64,000 bases of DNA from Arthrobacter livingstonensis (lineage in GTDB: Bacteria; Actinomycetota; Actinomycetes; Actinomycetales; Micrococcaceae): NCBI RefSeq assembly GCF_003219815.1, contig NZ_QJVD01000018.1:41313-105312 (forward strand), in the 5' to 3' direction. The position numbers and the translations under genes were made by a program. Positions within the stretch are counted from its first letter, which is position 1. The number at the start of each line of letters is the position of its first letter. The notes under the pieces are model-generated. The model saw only the letters and a program-made list of their open reading frames with translations, ran no database searches and was not told where the DNA came from. Below, piece after piece: positions 8,495-17,342 of this stretch.

Positions 8495-9265
8495 ATGCTC
8501 AGCAGCATGGTGCGAAGCGTTGCGGTCTTATCGGATATTCATGGCGTGTTGCCTATTCTCGATGCTGTCTTGGCGGAACCGGCGGTGATGGAAGCCGAAC
8601 TGATCGTCGTGACTGGCGACCATGCTTCTGGCCCCCAGCCAACTCAAGTGTTGGATCGGCTGGCGTCGCTCGGGGACAGGGTGCTGCTCGTGCGCGGGAA
8701 CGCGGACCGGGAGTTGGTTTCCCTGGCCCGAGGCGAATCAATAGGCATTCCCGACGACGTGACGCCATGGGCGGCCGCACAACTCTCTCCCGACCACATC
8801 GCCCTGCTTGCTGAGCTGCGGCACCCGGTGAGCGTTGATGTTGAGGGGTTCGGCCCCGTCTTGTTTTGCCACGGAACGCCTCGAAACGACGAAGAAGTCG
8901 TCCTTGTGGACAGCAGCCTGAAACGTTGGTCCGACGTGTTCAACGAACTACCCGAAGATATTCAGACCGTAGTGTGCGGGCACACGCACATGCCTTTCAT
9001 CCGGCTCGTCGACCGACGTCTTGTGATCAATCCCGGAAGCATCGGCATGCCCTACGGCCACCTAGGGGGCAGCTGGGCATTGCTCGACAAGGGTTCCGTT
9101 GCGCTTCACCGGACCATCATTGATATTGACGCAGCAGTCGCGCAGGTAGTCGCGGAATCGACTTTCCCTACTCGTCAAGAGTGGGCTGACTTGTTCATAC
9201 GCTCAGCCGCCAGCGACGCCGAAGCGCTCACCACCTTCAGCGCCCGCGACGGCCGTCCCAGCTAA
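8495..9265 (+). CDS. Calcineurin-like metallophosphoesterase
   Basis: A 256-residue cytoplasmic phosphoesterase of the YfcE/MJ0936-type family. Metal-binding blocks appear in order: SDIHG, TGDHASGP, RGNADRE, FCHGTPR and GHTHMPF, followed by NPGSIGMPYG. These predict a dinuclear-metal site that hydrolyses phosphodiester or phosphomonoester substrates; the substrate cannot be read from sequence. The second block reads GDH rather than the more common GDxx; the GD pair is intact. An in-frame ATG at 8507 is an alternative start. It is divergent from the ASCH gene. Confidence 0.85.
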   Translation: MLSSMVRSVAVLSDIHGVLPILDAVLAEPAVMEAELIVVTGDHASGPQPTQVLDRLASLGDRVLLVRGNADRELVSLARGESIGIPDDVTPWAAAQLSPDHIALLAELRHPVSVDVEGFGPVLFCHGTPRNDEEVVLVDSSLKRWSDVFNELPEDIQTVVCGHTHMPFIRLVDRRLVINPGSIGMPYGHLGGSWALLDKGSVALHRTIIDIDAAVAQVVAESTFPTRQEWADLFIRSAASDAEALTTFSARDGRPS

Positions 9266-9543
9266 CGTTCCACATACGACCCGCGAAGTCTGCCAATCGA
9301 AGCTGGAATTGGCCGCTAAACGATGTACGAGGTTAAAAGTCACAGGATGGAGAGTGCTGCCGGCGGATAGTTCCAGCTCCGATCATCTGGGACAGCACAG
9401 ATCCGAACCAGACGTGCATTTGGAATCGATGGAGTTCCCTCCCCGAAGACGGACTGATGATGCTCGCGAGGATGCCGGAGTGCCGCCCAGATCGGGCCGA
9501 CGTTTACATTGGACCATTTGTAAGCGTTGATGGTCGCTGGCTT

Positions 9544-9747
9544 TCAGCGTCCTTGGGTTTGCAGAAAGCGCCTCAGTCCAAGTGCAGTATTTGCCACGCC
9601 TATGATCAGCATTGCAACTGCCAGCAGAGTTTCGCGATTCACGAACATATAGATTGAGAGGGCAATTAAGACGATGCCGAGAGCGAGAAGTATGATCGCT
9701 AACGTTCTTGGTGTGGGCGGGACTCGTTTCGGTTCATTGGGGGTCAT
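9544..9747 (-). CDS. Small two-helix membrane protein
   Basis: A 67-residue protein with two hydrophobic helices (about 18-35 and 40-57), a basic/proline-rich N-terminus and a basic tail, so both ends may be cytoplasmic. AAGGAGAT sits 7 nt before the ATG, which supports a real gene. No family was recognised. It is isolated: about 280 bp of apparently empty sequence follows its stop and ~360 bp precedes its start. Confidence 0.6.
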   Translation of the reverse strand: MTPNEPKRVPPTPRTLAIILLALGIVLIALSIYMFVNRETLLAVAMLIIGVANTALGLRRFLQTQGR

Positions 9748-10107
9748 TTTCCATCTCCTTCATGCTAAAAACCGTCCACGATTTGCGGATTTCCTTAGGA
9801 AACGAAAGCCACCTCGAGTCATTTTGGGTTGAAATCACTTGGACCCCTCAGCCTCGCTCATGCCCTGACGCTACAAGCAGCGTCAATATTTGCGAAGCGG
9901 GCAGAATTGCACGGTCTCACTCTGACCAGGTATTTGCGCTTCTATGCGCTTCATCCGACCGGGTTCTGAGTGCAACGCGCCCGAGACTCCATATCTTGTC
10001 CGGTCAGCGTTCCCCTGCGGACGCGGGAGGGATGTGCTGACGTCTTCTGAAATTCTGTGCACAGCACTTCTGACAAGTATGGACAGTGAGCACGACTCCT
10101 GAAATTT
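9748..10107. other. Gene-free region with repeats ahead of the recombinase remnant
   Basis: No gene was found. There is a 7-bp hairpin (9866-9872 with 9879-9885). Two near-identical short direct repeats, CTGAAATTCTGTGCAC at 10047-10062 and CTGAAATTTGTGCAC at 10099-10113, are present. The second overlaps the start of the truncated recombinase, so these may mark a deletion or recombination end. Confidence 0.45.
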
Positions 10108-10593
10108 GTGCACTCGTCTTCGGAAAATGACACCCAGCTCGAGGAACTGTTGAAGTTCGCCCGCGATGGCGACACCATAGTCGTGCACAGCATGGACCGG
10201 CTAGCACACAACCTCTATGACCTGCGCTCCGTGGTGCAAAAACTGACCAGCCGCGGCGCCCGCATCGAGTTTCTCAAAGAAAATCTCGTCTTCACCGGCG
10301 AAGACTCACCCCTGGCAAACCTTATGCTCTCCGTCATGGGGGCATTCGCGGAATTCGAGCGGGCCCTCATTGGTGAACGCCAGAGGGAAGGCATTGCCCT
10401 GGCCAAGAAGCGCGGTGCCTACCGCGGACGCAAGAAAGCTCTCTCCGCCGAGCAGGCAGCCGAGTTGGCCCGGCGCGCAGCAGCCGGGGAGCCGAAAGCG
10501 GCCCTGGCCCGCCAATACGGCATCAGCCGAGAAACCATCGACCACAACGTCCGCGGCTACATTGACAACGCCAAGCTGGGAAATGCTGCCTAA
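10108..10593 (+). pseudogene. Serine recombinase (resolvase/invertase), 5'-truncated
   Basis: 161 residues matching the resolvase family from within the catalytic domain onward: DGDTIVVHSMDRLAHNLYDL, FTGEDSPLANLML, FAEFERALIGERQREGI, then a C-terminal helix-turn-helix (AALARQYGISRETIDHNVRGY). The N-terminal ~45 residues, which hold the catalytic serine (Y-x-R-V-S motif), are absent. The frame meets a stop at 10087-10089 and no homologous coding continues upstream. It cannot catalyse strand exchange and is best read as the relic of a Tn3-like or invertase-type element. Confidence 0.8.
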
Positions 10594-10760
10594 AAACTCA
10601 AGACAAACGTCAAAGTTTGAAACACCAAGGAACGCTAGGGATCAAGCCTTGCACTGGGAGGAAGCGGTGCCGGTCACGCCCGTTTCCGTTCGGTGCGGGA
10701 CCACCTTTAGCTCTAACTTTCCGATCAAAAAGGGGTTGCGCTCTGACCGTTTCGGACTAA

Positions 10761-10776
10761 TGTTATCGATATCACA
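10761..10776. promoter_or_regulatory. LacI-type operator candidate upstream of the secreted protein
   Basis: TGTTATCGATATCACA contains a 14-mer that differs at one position from TGTTATCGATAACA, a shape typical of LacI-family sugar-regulator operators. It lies 61 bp ahead of the start codon of the large secreted gene. No LacI gene is in the window, so the regulator would act from elsewhere. The family assignment is inference. Confidence 0.4.
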
Positions 10777-10836
10777 CTCTGAACGATACGTTTATTTTTC
10801 TCCTCATCCGGTCCAACGAAGTAGCTAGGTAGACAC

Positions 10837-13800
10837 ATGAGACACGCTGCCCCACACCTCGACCACACACACCGAAGGTCGTGGACCATGTTCGCGGGCG
10901 CCTCCGTGTCCGCCCTCGTCGCCGCGATGTTCATGCTCGGTGCGGCCGCGCCTGCCAACGCCGATCCCGTCGTCCCACCGCCCGGCGCCGGAATCGCCGA
11001 CTCGCACTACACCCTGCTCGACGTCGACTCGCAGTCGGCCGCGTACCCGGCTCCGCCGTCGCTTGACGGCACTGCTACCGGTGCGTTCGACGGCGATTAC
11101 TCGACGCAGTGGGCGTCGAACTACAACGGTGGCAACCCGGACCCGATGCCGCACTACATCACGTTCGACACCGGTGCCGAGCACACTCTCACCGGTCTTG
11201 GCTACTCCGTCAAGGTACAGGGCAACGGCCCGGTGAAAGACGTCGAGGTGCTCACCACAGACGATGCGGGCGTCGCGGCGGACGGCAAAAGCACTAAGTG
11301 GGCCTCGGCAGGGACGGCGACGTTCCACCAGCCCACAAGCAACACCGAGATCCAGTACGTCACGTTCGCCCAGCCCGTCACTGCGCGGTATGTCGAATTC
11401 AAGGTTCTCGATGCGGTGAACGGCTCGAACAACGCCTCGGCGTCCGAGATCGTCGTGTACTCCACTGACGACACCTCGGCTCTGCCGGCGGGCAAGGCCA
11501 TCACCAACGCCCAGTACGCAGTCCTCGGGAAAGACTCCGAGGCTGCCAGCAACGGCGACGGTTCTGCGGAGGCTGCGTTCGATCAGAACTATTCGACGCA
11601 GTGGGCCAGTGAGTGGCAGACGAACCCGCAGCCCGGCTTCCCGCACTGGATCACGTTCGACGTCGGCGGGTCGTTCGACCTCACCGGCCTCGGCTACTCA
11701 GTCAAGGTTCAGGGCAACGGCCCGGTGGAGGACGTCAAGGTCTTCACAACCGACGACGCCGCAGTCGCCAAGGACCCGAACGCGTCCGGATGGACGCAGT
11801 CCGGTACCGCGACCTTCGCACAGCCCACAAGCAACACAGAGATCCAATATGTCGACTTTTCCAAGCCGGTCAAGGCACGCTATGTGCGATTCGAGGCTGA
11901 GAATTCGATCAACGGCTCGGCCAACGCATCAGCATCCGAGATCGTGGCGTATTCGACTGACAGCGACACCACGCCCGCACCGACAACGCCGAGCGGGCCG
12001 CCCTCGCCTTACACGGTCAAGGTAGATTCGGTGAACTCGTCCGGCTGGAAGTACCCGGATGACACTCCGGCGAGCCCGTTCACGGACAAGGACGGCACCT
12101 TCCACTTCGGTGAGTCCCACGCCAACTACGGCAATGAGGCGGACGGCAGCAATGGCAACATTCGCCAGTGGAACTGGTACACAGGGGTGAACATCGACAC
12201 GGCCGGCCCCGACGCCGCGCTGAATGCTTCCGGCACGAACCCCGATACGACGAACTTCTGCAACTCCAGTCCTACCGGCAAGGAATCGACGAAGGCGCCA
12301 GAGGGATCCGGCTACAAGCAGCCGAACTACTGCGACATTACGCAGATGTGGGTCGACCCCGACACAGGTGACTGGTACGGCCTCGTTCACAATGAGTTCA
12401 CGCCGCAGCCGTTCGGTGATGGCTTGCACTACGACGCCATCGACTATGCAGTCTCGCATGATCAGGGAAAGACCTGGAGCATCCCTGGCCACGCCATCAC
12501 GACGCCGTACAGCACGGTCCGCGGTGACACCGCGACGTTCCCGGAGCAGACGTATTACTACGGCGACGGGGACCCCCGCCTCTACGTCGATCAGGCCTCG
12601 GGCTACTTCTACGCGTTCTACGGCTCCCGCGTCGTGAACAAGAGCGGAAGTTGGGTCGCGTTCTACGAGCACGTCGCCCGTGCCCCCATCGCCGACAAGA
12701 TGGCGACAGGATCGTGGCAGAAATGGTACGACGGGGCGTGGACGCAGCCCGGCGTCGGGGGCAAGGAGAGCAACATGACTCCTGTCACCGAGAGCAGCAC
12801 GACCGGCTACACGGCCCCCGACAAGGAATACAACCCGAACACACCGGGATCGGCCCAGCAGCAGATCACGAACGGCCAGATGCCGGCGACGTCGCCGCTG
12901 TTTGTCATGGATGTCACGTACGATGCGTACCTCGGCCTGTATATCGGCGAGCCACAGAACCCCGACCAGTCGGGTACCGCACCGCAGGAGTTCTACGCCA
13001 CGAAGAACCTCGCTACCCAGAAGTGGTTCAAGCTCGGCGATACGGGCAAGGCCTACACGACGGCGTCGTGGTACCGCTGGTTCATCGACCCGGCCAACAA
13101 GACGAACTCGGCCGTCGTAGGCAAGTCGTTCCGCTCATACTGCTCATTCGGTTGCATGAACAACTCTTCAGCGCAGTACGCAAACATCACGATCGACGTC
13201 GACAAGCCAGCGGCCGCGATCGACACCACCAAGGCGTACACAATCGCGAACGGTGACAAGCAGTTGCTCACCGTGACCGCCGCCGGCACGGGCCTGACAA
13301 GCGCGGCCACGGCCGACAAAGCAGCCGGGGCCTGGACCTTCGCTGCCAGCGGCGATGGCGCGTACACGATCACCGACCAAGCTGGCGTGCTGCTCGGCGT
13401 CGACGCTTCGAAGACGTCGGACCGCGCCTGGGGCACACCGTTGACCCTCACGGCGAAGGATGCAGCCGGCGTCGGCCAGCAGTGGTTCATCGTGCCGAAC
13501 ACGTCGCCTACAACAGGGGAGGCGACCGGCAGCTTCCGGCTCGTCAACCGGTACTCCGGGCTGGTTTTGGGGATCGGTTCTGCAAAGGCAGCGACCACCC
13601 CGGGCCGCACCTGGGACCAGAAGACAGCTGCCGCGGGCGGCCTCACCACGGCCGCGGAGCAGACGCTGACTCTCGCCGTCTACCAGGGATCCGGCACCAC
13701 AACGACTGCGACCACAGTGTTGAAAGACAGCCGCGGGAACCCGCTGGCCGGCGGAACCGCATCTTATTATGCCAGTGGGGCCTGGCATACGATCGGTACC

Positions 13801-14688
13801 ACTGGCATTAAGGGCACGGTGGATGCGCAAATCCCGCCCGGTAGCTACTCGTTCGCGATGACCTACAACGGCACTCGGCAACAGGTCAACGGTCAGGTGG
13901 TATCCGGCATTTCGCAGTCCGTCGAATTCCATACTGCGTTGGTGAACGTGTGGACCCAAAGTCACACGAGCACGCCCATCGGTGGTGCGTCCGCATCGTA
14001 TTATGCGGCTGGTGAGTATCATCCGATCACGACCCCCAATGCGAACGATTCCCGCATAGTGCAGGCCCAGATGCTACCCGGCACGTACTCCTTCCAGAAT
14101 GTCTACAACGGCACTCGGGAACAGAAGAAGTTCACGGTCCTCGAACCGAACCCGAACAATGGTGCGAATAGCAGCCAGTCCGTGTACTTCCACACCGCGT
14201 TGGTGAACGTGGGCCTGCAGAGCAGCAAGGGCGCCGCCCTCACTGCCGATTCCGCGTCGTATTATGCCGGCAGCTGGCGCGATATGACCGGTGCGCAGGC
14301 TGAGATGTTGCCGGGCACCTACAGCTTCGCAGTGACCTACAACGGGATGCGCAGCCAGAAGCAGTACACGGTCATAGAGCCCAACCCGAACAACCACGCG
14401 AATGCGACGCAGACTGTTGCGTTCGCGACCACGCTGGTGAATGTGCAGACACAATCGGTCACCGGCGCAGGCAAGGTCAGCGGGATCATCAGCGGCGCGG
14501 CGTCCTTCTACGCCGGCAGCTGGCGCAACATCACCACTGAGAACCCAAACAACAAGAAGATCGTGCAAACCGAGATGCTCCCTGGCACCTACAGCTTCGC
14601 GGATGTCTACAACGGCAAGCGGGTACAGAAACAGGCCGCAGTCGGCACCGGTCCCAACCAGATCGTCTACTTCAACTACACCATCTGA
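10837..14688 (+). CDS. Large secreted multidomain glycan-binding/sialidase-like protein
   Basis: 1283 residues. Signal peptide ~1-42 (cleavage after PANA); two tandem discoidin (F5/8 type C)-like domains (~54-210 and ~221-375) with near-identical cores (TGLGYSVKVQGNGPV); a linker; a large domain (~391-787) with one Asp-box (SHDQGKTW, ~540-547) suggesting a BNR/sialidase-type propeller; a ricin-like beta-trefoil region (~797-950, with QQWFIVPN and RLVNRYSGLVLGI); and four ~80-residue repeats (~957-1283) each built on SYYA-x-G-x-W, LPGTYSF and YNGxRxQK. There is no LPxTG or C-terminal membrane anchor. It is likely an extracellular carbohydrate-binding protein, perhaps a glycosidase. The catalytic residues cannot be assigned by eye. 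Confidence 0.85.
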   Translation: MRHAAPHLDHTHRRSWTMFAGASVSALVAAMFMLGAAAPANADPVVPPPGAGIADSHYTLLDVDSQSAAYPAPPSLDGTATGAFDGDYSTQWASNYNGGNPDPMPHYITFDTGAEHTLTGLGYSVKVQGNGPVKDVEVLTTDDAGVAADGKSTKWASAGTATFHQPTSNTEIQYVTFAQPVTARYVEFKVLDAVNGSNNASASEIVVYSTDDTSALPAGKAITNAQYAVLGKDSEAASNGDGSAEAAFDQNYSTQWASEWQTNPQPGFPHWITFDVGGSFDLTGLGYSVKVQGNGPVEDVKVFTTDDAAVAKDPNASGWTQSGTATFAQPTSNTEIQYVDFSKPVKARYVRFEAENSINGSANASASEIVAYSTDSDTTPAPTTPSGPPSPYTVKVDSVNSSGWKYPDDTPASPFTDKDGTFHFGESHANYGNEADGSNGNIRQWNWYTGVNIDTAGPDAALNASGTNPDTTNFCNSSPTGKESTKAPEGSGYKQPNYCDITQMWVDPDTGDWYGLVHNEFTPQPFGDGLHYDAIDYAVSHDQGKTWSIPGHAITTPYSTVRGDTATFPEQTYYYGDGDPRLYVDQASGYFYAFYGSRVVNKSGSWVAFYEHVARAPIADKMATGSWQKWYDGAWTQPGVGGKESNMTPVTESSTTGYTAPDKEYNPNTPGSAQQQITNGQMPATSPLFVMDVTYDAYLGLYIGEPQNPDQSGTAPQEFYATKNLATQKWFKLGDTGKAYTTASWYRWFIDPANKTNSAVVGKSFRSYCSFGCMNNSSAQYANITIDVDKPAAAIDTTKAYTIANGDKQLLTVTAAGTGLTSAATADKAAGAWTFAASGDGAYTITDQAGVLLGVDASKTSDRAWGTPLTLTAKDAAGVGQQWFIVPNTSPTTGEATGSFRLVNRYSGLVLGIGSAKAATTPGRTWDQKTAAAGGLTTAAEQTLTLAVYQGSGTTTTATTVLKDSRGNPLAGGTASYYASGAWHTIGTTGIKGTVDAQIPPGSYSFAMTYNGTRQQVNGQVVSGISQSVEFHTALVNVWTQSHTSTPIGGASASYYAAGEYHPITTPNANDSRIVQAQMLPGTYSFQNVYNGTREQKKFTVLEPNPNNGANSSQSVYFHTALVNVGLQSSKGAALTADSASYYAGSWRDMTGAQAEMLPGTYSFAVTYNGMRSQKQYTVIEPNPNNHANATQTVAFATTLVNVQTQSVTGAGKVSGIISGAASFYAGSWRNITTENPNNKKIVQTEMLPGTYSFADVYNGKRVQKQAAVGTGPNQIVYFNYTI
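13705..14688 (+). repeat. Four C-terminal ~80-codon repeats inside the secreted gene
   Basis: Four consecutive coding repeats (residues ~957-1033, 1034-1122, 1123-1202, 1203-1283) share SYYA-G-W, MLPGTYSF, YNG-[TMK]-R-x-Q and a closing V-x-F-x-T-x-L-V-N-V strand. They look like beta-sandwich stalk modules; the first copy has IPPGSYSF and is the most diverged. Confidence 0.8.
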
Positions 14689-14733
14689 CAAATACCAGGG
14701 CCGCATGGCCGTAAGTCAAAGTCAGCGTTCCAA

Positions 14734-14770
14734 GCGGCGTGACCCGGTAGTTCGGGGTCACGCCGCCTTT
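14734..14770 (+). terminator. Terminator after the secreted-protein gene
   Basis: A 12-bp perfect inverted repeat (14734-14745 with 14755-14766, 9-nt loop) is followed by CTTT. It lies 45 bp past the stop codon and is the only structure seen in the ~295-bp gap before the tetR gene. Confidence 0.75.
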
Positions 14771-14983
14771 GAGTCCCATAAGAGGTTCCCTTTGCGGGAC
14801 GCACGGATCATCGACTGGCTCGGGAGTCTTGGTCTTGTTGACGTCCACACCAGGCCAAGGCTTGGTGACCCGAATTTGAGAATACCGACAGCCAGCTTGA
14901 GAACCTACACGTGCCTGGCCGCACCAACACCCTTCCGCGCATGGCATCGGCACCATGGGCCGGTCGCCGTCATGGCGGCCCGT

Positions 14984-15592
14984 CTACGGCAGCGTGCCGG
15001 CCAGCCCGTTCCAGGCCATGGTCTCCAGCACCGGGCGGGCCGTGGCCGTATCGGCGCGCCGGCCGTGCAGCCGCACGCTGTGTGGGGTGGAGTTGATCAG
15101 GCCAAACACGGCGTGGGCCTGCAGGCGCCGCAATGGTGCATCCCGCTCCGGGTAGAGCCGGCCCAGCACCTCAACCCACAGCTCCACGTAAGCGCGCTGC
15201 AGGGCGCGCACCTGGCGGCGGTCCTCGGGGCTGAGCGAATCAAAGTCCCGGTCCTGGACGCGGATCACATCAGGTTTAGCCAGGGCGAAGTCGACCTGGA
15301 ACGCGAGCAGTTCACGCAGGGAGGTGGCGTCGTCGGCCCCGGCGTCAAGTACGGCGCGCCCGCCGGCCAGCAGGTCCTCGCTCACGCCCACCAGCAGCGC
15401 GCCCAGGAGGGCCTGCTTGCCGCTGAAGTGCCGGTACACGGCCGGTCCGCTCACGCCGGCGGCCGCGCCAAGGTCCTCGATGGACACGCCGTTGAAGCCG
15501 CGCTGGGCAAACAGGAGGGCGGCGGAATCGAGCAGCACGGTGCGACGGTTGGCCTTGGCCTCGGTGCGCGTGGTGGCTGGGGACTCGCTCAT
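14984..15592 (-). CDS. TetR family regulator of the leucine operon
   Basis: A 202-residue TetR-type repressor: DNA-binding domain at ~10-60 (LLDSAALLFAQRGFNGVSIEDLG, recognition helix VSGPAVYRHFSGKQALL) and an all-helical ligand domain after it. ATG 15592 is chosen because AAGGAAA lies ~6 nt upstream. It is divergent from mccB, with an 18-bp palindrome in between. TetR regulators next to acyl-CoA carboxylase/dehydrogenase operons usually sense an acyl-CoA; here a leucine-derived acyl-CoA is likely. That ligand is inference. Confidence 0.88.
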   Translation of the reverse strand: MSESPATTRTEAKANRRTVLLDSAALLFAQRGFNGVSIEDLGAAAGVSGPAVYRHFSGKQALLGALLVGVSEDLLAGGRAVLDAGADDATSLRELLAFQVDFALAKPDVIRVQDRDFDSLSPEDRRQVRALQRAYVELWVEVLGRLYPERDAPLRRLQAHAVFGLINSTPHSVRLHGRRADTATARPVLETMAWNGLAGTLP

Positions 15593-15642
15593 GCTTTTCC
15601 TTGTGCTGGACATCACAGAATTCACGGGCTAACCTGAAACTC

Positions 15643-15660
15643 AGTTAGTGACTATTAACT
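15643..15660. promoter_or_regulatory. TetR-type operator between tetR and mccB
   Basis: An imperfect palindrome AGTTAGTGACTATTAACT (outer 5 bp of each arm match, plus one inner pair) lies 51 bp upstream of the divergent tetR start and 68 bp upstream of mccB. A further CTAAC half-site lies just upstream. Its size and position fit a shared TetR operator. Confidence 0.5.
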
Positions 15661-15727
15661 TAGCATGTGAATTCGGCCGATGTAAGGCACCGTCCGGTGT
15701 CTGCGGCCGGGAACGGAATACTCGTCA

Positions 15728-17335
15728 ATGGAGACTTTGCAAAGCCGCGTGGAGCCGGGCGGGGACGCGTTCGTGCGCAATGACGCCGCGCAGCGTGAAC
15801 TGGTGGCCGAGCTGCGCGGACGCCTGCGCACCACGGCGCTGGGCGGTCCGGCGAAATCCCGCGAACGCCACGTGGCGCGCGGGAAGCTGCTGCCGAGGGA
15901 CCGTGTTGACCGCCTGCTTGACGACGGCAGCCCGTTTTTGGAGATCGCGCCCCTGGCAGCCAACGGGATGTACGACGACGCATCGCCGGGGGCCGGGGTG
16001 ATCGCCGGCATCGGCGTGGTCCACGGCCGACACGTCATGGTGGTGTCCAACGACGCCACCGTCAAGGGCGGGACCTATTACCCGATGACGGTGAAGAAGC
16101 ACCTGCGGGCGCAGGAGATTGCGCTGGAAAACCGGCTGCCGTGCATCTACCTGGTGGATTCCGGCGGCGCCTTTTTGCCCAAACAGGACGAGGTGTTTCC
16201 GGACAGGGAGCACTTTGGCCGGATCTTCTTCAACCAGGCCCAGCTGTCTGCACGGAAGATCCCGCAGATCGCCTCCGTCATGGGATCCTGCACGGCCGGC
16301 GGCGCCTACGTTCCGGCCATGAGCGACGAGACCGTCATAGTCCGCAACCAGGGCACCATCTTTTTGGGCGGTCCGCCGCTGGTGAAGGCGGCCATCGGGG
16401 AAATTGTCACGGCGGAGGAGCTGGGCGGCGGCGACGTCCACGCCCGCATCTCAGGCGTGGTGGACCACCTGGCCGAAAACGACGAACACGCCCTGCAAAT
16501 TGTGCGCGACATTGTGGCCACCCTGCCGGAAAACCCGTCCCCGGCCTGGGATCTGGATCCCGTCCTGGCACCGGAGGCGGATCCGGGCGAGCTGTACGGC
16601 GCCGTCCCCACTGACCTCAACACTGCCTATGACATCCGCGAAGTGATCGCACGCCTTGTCGACGGCAGCAAATTCCATGAATTCAAGAAGAACTACGGCA
16701 CCACGCTGGTCACCGGCTTCGCCCGGCTGCACGGCCACCCGGTGGGCATTGTGGCGAACAACGGCGTGCTGTTCAGCGAGTCGGCCATGAAGGGCGCGCA
16801 CTTTATTGAACTGTGCGACCAGCGCGGCATTCCGCTGATCTTCCTGCAAAACCTCAACGGCTTCATGGTGGGCAAGGACTACGAACAGGGCGGCATTGCC
16901 AAGCACGGCGCCAAGATGGTCACCGCTGTCGCCACGGCGCGTGTGCCCAAGCTGACCGTCATCGTGGGTGGCTCGTTTGGCGCCGGCAACTACTCCATGT
17001 GCGGGCGGGCCTACTCGCCGCGCTTCCTGTGGATGTGGCCGGCCGCCCGCATTTCCGTCATGGGGGGCAACCAGGCCTCCTCCGTCCTGGCCACCGTCAA
17101 GCGGGACCAGCGTGAACGGCTTGGGGAGGAGTGGTCCGCCGAGGACGAGGAGGCCTTCAAGGCCCCCATCAGGGCCCAGTACGAGGACCAGGGCAGCCCG
17201 TATTACTCCACGGCCCGGCTTTGGGACGACGGCGTCATCGACCCCGCGGACACCCGCACCGTGCTGGGCCTGGCCCTGGACGTCTGTGCCCGGACGCCGC
17301 TGCCGGACACCTCCTTCGGCCTCTTTAGAATGTGA
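15728..17335 (+). CDS. mccB: 3-Methylcrotonyl-CoA carboxylase beta (carboxyltransferase) subunit
   Basis: 535 residues, full length for the non-biotin subunit of methylcrotonyl-CoA carboxylase (accD1 in mycobacteria, liuB elsewhere). It transfers carboxyl from carboxybiotin to 3-methylcrotonyl-CoA in leucine breakdown. Both crotonase-like carboxyltransferase halves are present. Recognisable motifs are [54 protein letters not shown] and [20 protein letters not shown], the last characteristic of MCC rather than propionyl-CoA carboxylase. First gene of the operon; mccA starts 8 nt after its stop. Confidence 0.93.
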   Translation: METLQSRVEPGGDAFVRNDAAQRELVAELRGRLRTTALGGPAKSRERHVARGKLLPRDRVDRLLDDGSPFLEIAPLAANGMYDDASPGAGVIAGIGVVHGRHVMVVSNDATVKGGTYYPMTVKKHLRAQEIALENRLPCIYLVDSGGAFLPKQDEVFPDREHFGRIFFNQAQLSARKIPQIASVMGSCTAGGAYVPAMSDETVIVRNQGTIFLGGPPLVKAAIGEIVTAEELGGGDVHARISGVVDHLAENDEHALQIVRDIVATLPENPSPAWDLDPVLAPEADPGELYGAVPTDLNTAYDIREVIARLVDGSKFHEFKKNYGTTLVTGFARLHGHPVGIVANNGVLFSESAMKGAHFIELCDQRGIPLIFLQNLNGFMVGKDYEQGGIAKHGAKMVTAVATARVPKLTVIVGGSFGAGNYSMCGRAYSPRFLWMWPAARISVMGGNQASSVLATVKRDQRERLGEEWSAEDEEAFKAPIRAQYEDQGSPYYSTARLWDDGVIDPADTRTVLGLALDVCARTPLPDTSFGLFRM

Positions 17336-17342
17336 GCCAGCC

